Shown in pieces: positions 24,328-28,161 of a DNA stretch of 28,161 nt (position 1 is the first letter of the stretch; every line of letters starts with the position of its first letter). The stretch comes from a virus. Both the position numbers and the translations under genes were made by a program. The stretch lies in the IMG/VR virus record IMGVR_UViG_3300009412_000025, positions 1 through 28,161 of that record; one strand, written 5' to 3'. The notes under the pieces are model-generated. The model had not been told where the DNA came from, did no database searches, and worked only from the letters and a program-made list of their open reading frames with translations.

Positions 24328-24580
24328 TAAATTTTTTTTCGTGCTCTTTAAAACGTTTTTCATACCACTCTGCTTTGTCTATGTCTTGCATACCATCCTT
24401 GTATTGATAACGCCAACGATATTTTAAGCTAGTACCACGTAAGTATCCTCTGAATTCTTCGGGTGAAAGCATTGCACGTATTGCATCAATACATTCAATG
24501 TCTCCTTGATTATAATGTGGGGGATGATTAACCATATCGGGTTGTTCGTGGTCTTTTCCAAATTGATCTTTTATATTCAT
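24311..24580 (-). CDS. DUF3310 family phage protein (89 aa)
   Basis: The signature of the family is clear: VNHPPHYNQGDIECIDAIR, then LRGTSLKYRWRYQYKDG and DIDKAEWYEKRF. DUF3310 proteins are short, common in tailed phages and of unproven function; they have sometimes been linked to nucleotide metabolism. ATG 24580 is preferred over upstream ATG 24631 because AGGAG lies 6 bases before it and the upstream extension would cover a separate tiny gene. It is the last gene of the leftward accessory operon and is convergent with the small terminase gene, with a 17-base overlap and no terminator visible. Confidence 0.85.
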   Translation of the reverse strand: MNIKDQFGKDHEQPDMVNHPPHYNQGDIECIDAIRAMLSPEEFRGYLRGTSLKYRWRYQYKDGMQDIDKAEWYEKRFKEHEKKFTSSRV

Positions 24581-24594
24581 AATCGCTCCTGATA

Positions 24595-24678
24595 TTATTT
24601 TAATAAATAAACCACTAAACTCATGAGGCAAAGTATGAACAGTGGACCAACAATAATTATGAAGTCTTTTGGGCTCAT
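24595..24678 (-). CDS. Single-span membrane micropeptide (27 aa)
   Basis: A 27-codon frame fits exactly between the SET gene (3 bases upstream) and the DUF3310 ribosome binding site (14 bases downstream). Starting MSPKDF, it continues as one uninterrupted hydrophobic helix (IIIVGPLFILCLMSLVVYLL) and ends in a single Lys. That is a textbook single-pass membrane peptide, of the size of small spanins, antiholins or host-membrane modulators. The ribosome binding sequence is weak (GAGA). No family is recognised. The tight placement is the main support. Confidence 0.55.
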   Translation of the reverse strand: MSPKDFIIIVGPLFILCLMSLVVYLLK

Positions 24679-24681
24679 TTC

Positions 24682-25098
24682 TCAGATATGTTTTAGTTTA
24701 TTTCCTTTTATCCAACGTCCGTGACAATCACATTTGAAGGAATAAATTAATTCTTCTTCTGTGGTTTCGTAATCAAAAGTGATTTCATCTCCTTTTTTTA
24801 TGTCCCTTTTCGCAGTCACCAGTATTACTTGGTTTGTTTCACATTGAGCAACTGGATTAAAACCCACAAAATTTGAGTTTATTTTGATCTCAGCACTTGG
24901 ATTACAATGATGATTCATGTATCCCCCTTTTGGATCTTCAATGTGCTTGTCTCCGATCTGTATAGAAGTTCTGCTGGGCTTAGAAAACTTTTCTCCCTGT
25001 AACATAAGTATTATATTTCCTTTTTTAACAGATTGATTAGCGAAAAGTCCTTTTGCACCCTTCTTTATTTTTTTTATTTTAACGTTAGCGTTGTTCAT
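24682..25098 (-). CDS. SET-domain protein lysine methyltransferase (138 aa)
   Basis: This is a minimal SET domain that uses S-adenosylmethionine to methylate lysine. Visible elements are KGAKGLFANQSVKKG at 12-27 (the SET-N strand), NHHCNPS at 62-68 (the NHxCxPN pseudoknot motif), VTAKRDIKKGDEITFDY at 94-110 with the catalytic Tyr110, and a post-SET-like CxC (C123, C125). At about 138 residues it resembles stand-alone viral and bacterial SET proteins rather than multidomain eukaryotic ones. SET is uncommon in bacteriophages, so the substrate is open: a host protein, a nucleoid protein or the phage's own proteins. It overlaps its upstream zinc-knuckle neighbour by 14 bases and shares an operon with the DNA methyltransferase. 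Confidence 0.85.
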   Translation of the reverse strand: MNNANVKIKKIKKGAKGLFANQSVKKGNIILMLQGEKFSKPSRTSIQIGDKHIEDPKGGYMNHHCNPSAEIKINSNFVGFNPVAQCETNQVILVTAKRDIKKGDEITFDYETTEEELIYSFKCDCHGRWIKGNKLKHI

Positions 25099-25261
25099 TT
25101 ATTCTATTTATTAAATGTCTTGTCATTTCTGTCCACACTTCACCATCGTTTAGGTTATAACAACGTGCACACATGGACATGGAAGCTCCGTGTCCACCGC
25201 CTCCTCTAACTAATCTTGTTCTTACGGAGGGAGAAGTAGTGCAACACTCACAAGTCGACAT
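25085..25261 (-). CDS. Small zinc-knuckle protein (58 aa)
   Basis: The start is placed at ATG 25261 (MSTCECCTTSPS), with AGGGG about 10 bases upstream; ATG 25279 adds six residues and is possible. Two cysteine pairs, one near the start (C4, C7 with C6 between) and CARC near residue 31, would hold one zinc. A Gly-rich loop (RGGGGHGASMSM) lies between. A C-terminal helix (EVWTEMTRHLINRINEQR) follows. It overlaps the end of the methyltransferase gene upstream only if the longer start is used, and overlaps the SET gene start by 14 bases. The family is not recognised; it may bind nucleic acid or protein. Confidence 0.65.
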   Translation of the reverse strand: MSTCECCTTSPSVRTRLVRGGGGHGASMSMCARCYNLNDGEVWTEMTRHLINRINEQR

Positions 25262-25268
25262 TTGGGTT

Positions 25269-26771
25269 TTACCCCTCATTTCTTGATGTGATTATAGCCA
25301 GTCCAACGTAGTAAACGAGCTGGGGGACAACTGCGTTTCCAAGTGCTTTTAGTCTTGGAACCCTAGTTTTATCTGTTTCAACTACTCTTGGGATTCCTTG
25401 TTCCCAAGATCCGTCCAGCCATGAGGAAACCCCATTAAGACTTCCACCCAAGAAGGATTTAAATGCTTCGTGATTTTTGATGGTTTCTTCTTCAAATGAA
25501 TTTCCCCCGGAAGATCCAGCTGTTTGCCCAGATCCTTTCTCCTTTGGTGATATTCCTTGTTCGGAACGTCCATCTTGTGCATTCCCTGATTCGGTGTCGG
25601 AAACATTTTTTGTTGCTCCTCTACCATTACTACTCCCGCTAGTTTTCCCTTCTTTGCTACTTTCTCGTAGTTTGTGTTCTCTCCTGTATCTTTCCAATCT
25701 CTCGCCGCTGGAGAAGGCAACATTTTCCTGACTATTACTTCCGTTTCCAGACGTTTTTTTGGGTTGCCCTCGTCTATTTCTTTCTGACTCGGACCGTTTG
25801 CCATGCTCACCCTTGGAGTCGGCCACATCTTTTGTTTTTCCATGTGGTTCACTGCGTCTTTCAGTTTCACTCCCCATCTCACTCCTTGTTTGTTCTTCCG
25901 GGAGAACGAGCCGTTGTTCAGCTCCACGTTCTTGACCAGTCCCCCTTCGGTGTCGCTCACTCTCGGAGTCGGCCACATTTGTTCGTATTCTGGGTTGTGT
26001 ACTGCTTCCCTCAGGTTTGAGCAACCGCCTTTTTTCGCTGCCTCTGACAACTCCTCTCGTTTCCGTATCTGTCCGCTCCTCATTCCGTCCATTGCTTGTG
26101 GAGTCGGCCAGAGTTTCATTGTCTGTGGATTCACTTGTTCTCTCAAATTTGAAGGTTTCGTGCGTCCTTTTCTTGTTGTTGTCGCTTGTCTTAGTAATGC
26201 TTCCTTTGATCTTTGTGGAAGGTGATCCATTGTGTTCGGTGTCGCCCACATTTTCTGCGACCCAGAAGATTCTTTCGCGCCTGTGCGGGGCACCGATACT
26301 CGCTGCTTCAACACTAAAGCACCTTGTGGAGTAGTTCTCGCTGTCCAGATCCGAGAGAACGGAATCAAGACCGAGTCGAATATGCCCGCCCACGTTTTCT
26401 CCAATGGCGTAATCTGGACGGAGTTCTCTAATGAGTCTAAAATATTCTGGCCAGAGGTGACGCGGATCTTTTTCACCTTTTTGATGTCCTGCAACGGAAA
26501 ACGGCTGACATGGGTACCCTCCACAGATAATGTGGATTCTTCTTCTGTCAGAGATAATTCCATCTGTTTGTAATCTTTCATAACTTAACTCCTTTACGTC
26601 GTTATATATTGGCACATTCGGCCAGTGTTTGTTTAATACTTGGCATGGAAACTTCTCGATTTCGCAGAAAGCAACAGTCTCAAAATGTCCTGTGCTGTCT
26701 AGTCCTAATGAGAAGCCTCCAATACCACTAAAAAGATCTAATACTCTTAGTTTTTCAATAGTTGTGCTCAT
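25269..26771 (-). CDS. dcm: DNA (cytosine-5) methyltransferase (500 aa)
   Basis: The enzyme methylates cytosine C5 in DNA. The catalytic motifs are intact: I DLFSGIGGF (12-20), IV PCQPFSVAG (87-95, nucleophile C88), VI ENV (125-127), VIII APHRRERIFWVA (161-172), and X GNAVVPQLV (478-486). Between VIII and the C terminus, where the target recognition domain belongs, residues 173-430 are low complexity, rich in S, E, R, G and N, with six repeats of an NVADS type (NVGDT, LADST, NVADS, DVADS, NVAFS, NVSDT). That part is overprinted by a second frame. Residues 440-470 (SFLGGSLNGVSSWLDGSW) are ordinary for the family. The start overlaps the upstream stop (ATGA). It likely protects phage DNA from host restriction; its target is unknown. 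Confidence 0.9.
   Translation of the reverse strand: MSTTIEKLRVLDLFSGIGGFSLGLDSTGHFETVAFCEIEKFPCQVLNKHWPNVPIYNDVKELSYERLQTDGIISDRRRIHIICGGYPCQPFSVAGHQKGEKDPRHLWPEYFRLIRELRPDYAIGENVGGHIRLGLDSVLSDLDSENYSTRCFSVEAASIGAPHRRERIFWVAENVGDTEHNGSPSTKIKGSITKTSDNNKKRTHETFKFERTSESTDNETLADSTSNGRNEERTDTETRGVVRGSEKRRLLKPEGSSTQPRIRTNVADSESERHRRGTGQERGAEQRLVLPEEQTRSEMGSETERRSEPHGKTKDVADSKGEHGKRSESERNRRGQPKKTSGNGSNSQENVAFSSGERLERYRREHKLRESSKEGKTSGSSNGRGATKNVSDTESGNAQDGRSEQGISPKEKGSGQTAGSSGGNSFEEETIKNHEAFKSFLGGSLNGVSSWLDGSWEQGIPRVVETDKTRVPRLKALGNAVVPQLVYYVGLAIITSRNEG
25382..26581 (-). CDS. Overprinted WPTP-repeat protein within dcm, +1 frame (399 aa)
   Basis: This gene lies wholly inside the methyltransferase gene, same strand, +1 frame. 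ATG 26581 has a strong ribosome binding sequence, AAAGGAG, 7 bases upstream, hard to explain by the methyltransferase reading alone. Residues 1-110 run opposite methyltransferase motifs IV-VIII. Residues 111-340 hold six units opening with a WPTP-type motif (M111 MWATP, L157 LWPTP, M202 MWPTP, M252 MWPTP, M287 MLPSP, M326 MFPTP). They are spaced 35-50 residues, several ending in LREQVN, LREAVH or LKDAVN. The C terminus has LNPSWVEVLMGFPHGWTDL. I recall stand-alone and overlapping proteins of this WPTP...GFPxGWT type in phages, without known function. A target-recognition partner for the methyltransferase is a guess. Confidence 0.65.
   Translation of the reverse strand: MKDYKQMELSLTEEESTLSVEGTHVSRFPLQDIKKVKKIRVTSGQNILDSLENSVQITPLEKTWAGIFDSVLIPFSRIWTARTTPQGALVLKQRVSVPRTGAKESSGSQKMWATPNTMDHLPQRSKEALLRQATTTRKGRTKPSNLREQVNPQTMKLWPTPQAMDGMRSGQIRKREELSEAAKKGGCSNLREAVHNPEYEQMWPTPRVSDTEGGLVKNVELNNGSFSRKNKQGVRWGVKLKDAVNHMEKQKMWPTPRVSMANGPSQKEIDEGNPKKRLETEVIVRKMLPSPAARDWKDTGENTNYEKVAKKGKLAGVVMVEEQQKMFPTPNQGMHKMDVPNKEYHQRRKDLGKQLDLPGEIHLKKKPSKITKHLNPSWVEVLMGFPHGWTDLGNKESQE
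26589..26595 (-). promoter_or_regulatory. Ribosome binding site for the overprinted gene
   Basis: AAAGGAG reads leftward here, 7 bases before ATG 26581. In the methyltransferase frame the same bases code for Val-Lys-Glu in DVKELSYE, a non-conserved stretch before motif IV. It decides the start of the internal gene. Confidence 0.7.
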
Positions 26772-26962
26772 ATTTCATCCCAAACTCTGCTACAAGCATC
26801 TCCAATCCCTATATTAACTGCTCGTGGATCTCCTCTTTTCAAAAGTTCTGATATAACTCTTTGATAGAAGTCGTGTCTGTTTTTTGATTTTTTAGCTACT
26901 TCTTCGGCTACTTCCCATACCGCATATTCGGCTTCAATCAGTGCGTCTTTAATTAAGCTCAT
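26768..26962 (-). CDS. Small hypothetical helical protein (64 aa)
   Basis: ATG 26962 has GGAGAG 8 bases upstream. The protein is an acidic helix (IKDALIEAEYAVWEVAEEVA) followed by KKSKNRHDFYQRVISELLKR and DPRAVNIGIGDACSRVWDEI, compact and soluble. The stop overlaps the methyltransferase start (ATGA), so translation of the two is coupled. The start directly follows the TAA of the amber-split gene. No family is recognised. Confidence 0.75.
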   Translation of the reverse strand: MSLIKDALIEAEYAVWEVAEEVAKKSKNRHDFYQRVISELLKRGDPRAVNIGIGDACSRVWDEI

Positions 26963-27112
26963 TTATTCTACTCTCCCTATTAGTTTTTCGTAGTTTTTAG
27001 GATCTGAAAGTCCTCTGTGAAATCTAGGTATCAGCTAAGCAATAATCTTGGTCATCCTTTTTATTTTCTTTCTTATTTTTTCTTCGTTTGGTTTACTAGA
27101 CTCTGGTTTCAA
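26963..27112 (-). pseudogene. Small basic gene split by an in-frame amber codon (25 or 49 codons)
   Basis: TTG 27112 overlaps the upstream stop (TTGA), with AAGGAG 8 bases before it. A 25-residue lysine-rich peptide (KPESSKPNEEKIRKK...) runs to TAG at 27035-27037. The same frame then stays open for 23 more gene-like codons (LIPRFHRGLSDPKNYEKLIG...) to TAA 26963-26965, which abuts the next ATG. Read through, it fills the gap exactly. TAG is a genuine stop in other genes here (1002-1004, 24325-24327), so general recoding is unlikely. A nonsense mutation (CAG to TAG fits), programmed readthrough or a sequencing error are the options. Confidence 0.5.
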
Positions 27113-27297
27113 TGTAGTTTCTCCTTTCTGCATTTTGGACAACCATAGGCAATTCCTTCTTCGTTCATACCAAGGTGGTTTTTTGGGGTTACAAAGAAAG
27201 AGCCATGCTTTTTACAGATGATCTCAACTTCTTCGTCTTCGTCTAAAAATTCTTCCATTCCAAATAAAAGACGCATTAGCTCAAGTACGTTTTTCAT
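27109..27297 (-). CDS. Small zinc-binding protein (62 aa)
   Basis: The N-terminal half is an acidic helix (MEEFLDEDEEVEII). The second half has C28, H31 in CKKHGSFFVTPKNHL with H41, and C53/C56 in GCPKC. That C-x2-H-G-x-F...H-L...C-P-x-C arrangement is typical of small zinc ribbons seen alone in phages and attached to HNH nucleases. No nuclease domain is present. Starts and stops overlap both neighbours (ATGA upstream, TTGA downstream), so it is a cotranslated operon member. The role is unknown; DNA or protein binding is likely. Confidence 0.75.
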   Translation of the reverse strand: MKNVLELMRLLFGMEEFLDEDEEVEIICKKHGSFFVTPKNHLGMNEEGIAYGCPKCRKEKLH

Positions 27298-27701
27298 GGT
27301 TCAAGTCTGTAAGGAACGTCCCCGGTTTCTGGATCTATTTTTTCCTTGAGTGTAATTTCTGTTTCCCATTCTCCGTTATCTCCTAATACAGGAAAAACCT
27401 TTACAAGCTCACACAAACTGGATCTATCGTCTTTCTGTAAATAGAAAGTAATTTCGTCAGTTAGTTTTCCTACTTTTGCGAGCTGTTCTGCAAAGTCTTT
27501 TAAAGAGAGCTTGGTCTGAGCACCTAGATATTTTCCAGCAAGAAAAGGTTTTTCTAGGTACTTATTGATTATGAAATCTCTATTTTTTCGGTAGTAACAG
27601 AAAATATTTTTGAATGGTTTTTGGTTTTGGTGTTGTCTTTCTACAACATTTTCGCTGAACATCATGTTCACGAAAGTTTTAAACTCTTTTTCTAGGAGCA
27701 T
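27294..27701 (-). CDS. Hypothetical protein (135 aa)
   Basis: ATG 27701 with GGAG about 9 bases upstream lies inside the end of the preceding small gene. The composition is basic and aromatic in the first half (FKNIFCYYRKNRDFIINKYL). The second half holds helical and beta segments (LSLKDFAEQLAKVGKLTDEI, SSLCELVKVFPVLGDNGEWE) and ends DPETGDVPYRLEP. No signal peptide, membrane span or catalytic motif is seen. The family is not recognised. It is cotranslated with neighbours by ATGA overlap. Confidence 0.7.
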   Translation of the reverse strand: MLLEKEFKTFVNMMFSENVVERQHQNQKPFKNIFCYYRKNRDFIINKYLEKPFLAGKYLGAQTKLSLKDFAEQLAKVGKLTDEITFYLQKDDRSSLCELVKVFPVLGDNGEWETEITLKEKIDPETGDVPYRLEP

Positions 27702-27865
27702 TCAGACCGCTCCCAGTATTCTTTTTGTTGTTCGTTTATTTTACGTATTACAGTATCGGCGATTTTTTTTGCTTCAACCAGACTCAGTTTATGTTCTCTG
27801 AATATAGCCATTAATATTGGGAGTTTGTTGATGTCGTCAATAGACATTTTGTTTGGTTCACTCAT
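27692..27865 (-). CDS. Small hypothetical helical protein (57 aa)
   Basis: ATG 27865 (MSEPNKMSIDDINK) is preferred; an in-frame ATG at 27886 lies deeper inside the upstream gene. The chosen start overlaps the upstream stop by 8 bases. The product is helical with regular hydrophobics (LPILMAIFREHKLSLVEAKK, IADTVIRKINEQQKEYWE), soluble, with no cysteine motif apart from one near the end. No family is recognised. Confidence 0.65.
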   Translation of the reverse strand: MSEPNKMSIDDINKLPILMAIFREHKLSLVEAKKIADTVIRKINEQQKEYWERSECS

Positions 27866-28139
27866 TTTCTTTACGCTCAAAAACATCTTCGTCCATTACA
27901 TAGTATTCACCGCTGTCTGCTAGTCTTAAAGCCATGATAAGCGGAAGAGCCACAAACTCTTCGTTTGGAAAAGAAGGCTTCAAAAAATCTTTGGTAAAGT
28001 CTTCTGCTTCTTTTTCATCAGCAAACTCTCCGAATATGGTTCCTAGACCTTCTTCATTTACCATTGCCACACAAACCTTTTTGTGTTGACCTCGGTTTTT
28101 GTTTTCTTGGCTAGGCAATCTTGATGTTTGGGTTGTCAT
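27858..28139 (-). CDS. Hypothetical protein (93 aa)
   Basis: ATG 28139 has GGAGAAAG with 4 bases spacing after it, a good ribosome binding site. After a polar, basic start (TTQTSRLPSQENKNRGQHKK) comes a small alpha/beta domain: VCVAMVNEEGLGTIFGEF, a helix DEKEAEDFTKDFLK, then EEFVALPLIMALRLADSGEY. The layout of strand, helix and acidic loops recalls small phage regulators, but no family is recognised. It is the first gene of the accessory operon visible here; its promoter would lie at or beyond the right edge. Confidence 0.7.
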   Translation of the reverse strand: MTTQTSRLPSQENKNRGQHKKVCVAMVNEEGLGTIFGEFADEKEAEDFTKDFLKPSFPNEEFVALPLIMALRLADSGEYYVMDEDVFERKENE

Positions 28140-28161
28140 ATTACTTTCTCCAGCATCACGA

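Noticed and set aside
25803-26225. Plus-strand frames opposite the methyltransferase
   Set aside because: Made by the repeats read in reverse; Phe/Ser/Leu-rich with no start signals, unlike the inner minus-strand frame.
27035-27037. General recoding of TAG as glutamine
   Set aside because: TAG ends the first virion gene and the small terminase gene, where reading on gives only shadow sequence or runs into other genes.

Overview
The window reads as part of the genome of a tailed, double-stranded DNA bacteriophage, most likely an uncultured marine podovirus-like phage. The evidence is its moderate-to-low GC, almost gap-free packing with ATGA overlaps, a complete phage-style replication module (RecB/Cas4-like exonuclease, family A DNA polymerase, SF1 helicase, archaeo-eukaryotic-type primase, ssDNA-binding-like protein), a small terminase and two giant virion-type proteins. 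No integrase, RNA polymerase, large terminase, portal, capsid or tRNA gene is visible here. The host cannot be read from the sequence.

Layout. (1) 1-9632, plus strand: four consecutive virion-type genes. The first is cut by the left edge and carries a (Gly-Thr)12 hexanucleotide repeat; the second has Gly/Gln heptad repeats; the fourth is a 1953-residue protein. (2) 9583-17281, minus strand: eight replication genes in one tight run, including a 56-residue ribbon-helix-helix-like protein. A divergent promoter region at 17282-17363 separates this run from (3) 17364-22843, plus strand: an SNF2-like helicase, a small protein, a second giant virion-type protein (1188 residues) and two tiny genes. 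(4) 22863-24327: a zinc-ribbon protein, then a 330-base non-coding stretch full of direct and inverted repeats, then a holin-like membrane protein and the small terminase subunit. (5) 24311-28139, minus strand: an accessory operon of small proteins around a DNA cytosine methyltransferase, a SET-domain protein, a DUF3310 protein, two zinc-binding small proteins and a 27-residue membrane peptide.

Two regions stand out. Inside the cytosine methyltransferase gene a second 399-codon frame (25382-26581, same strand, +1) has its own strong ribosome binding site and six repeats of a W-P-T-P motif. It overprints the part of the methyltransferase where the target recognition domain should lie, which is otherwise low complexity. 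The repeat-rich non-coding block at 23242-23513, next to the small terminase gene, carries seven copies of an ACATAACCTG-type element in a symmetrical layout; it could be the packaging (cos/pac) site or the replication origin. Smaller points of interest are a small gene split by an in-frame amber codon, a hairpin that hides the primase ribosome binding site, and a leucine at the E. coli Pol I 762 position of the DNA polymerase.

All functional names come from motif recognition by eye; no database search was run.
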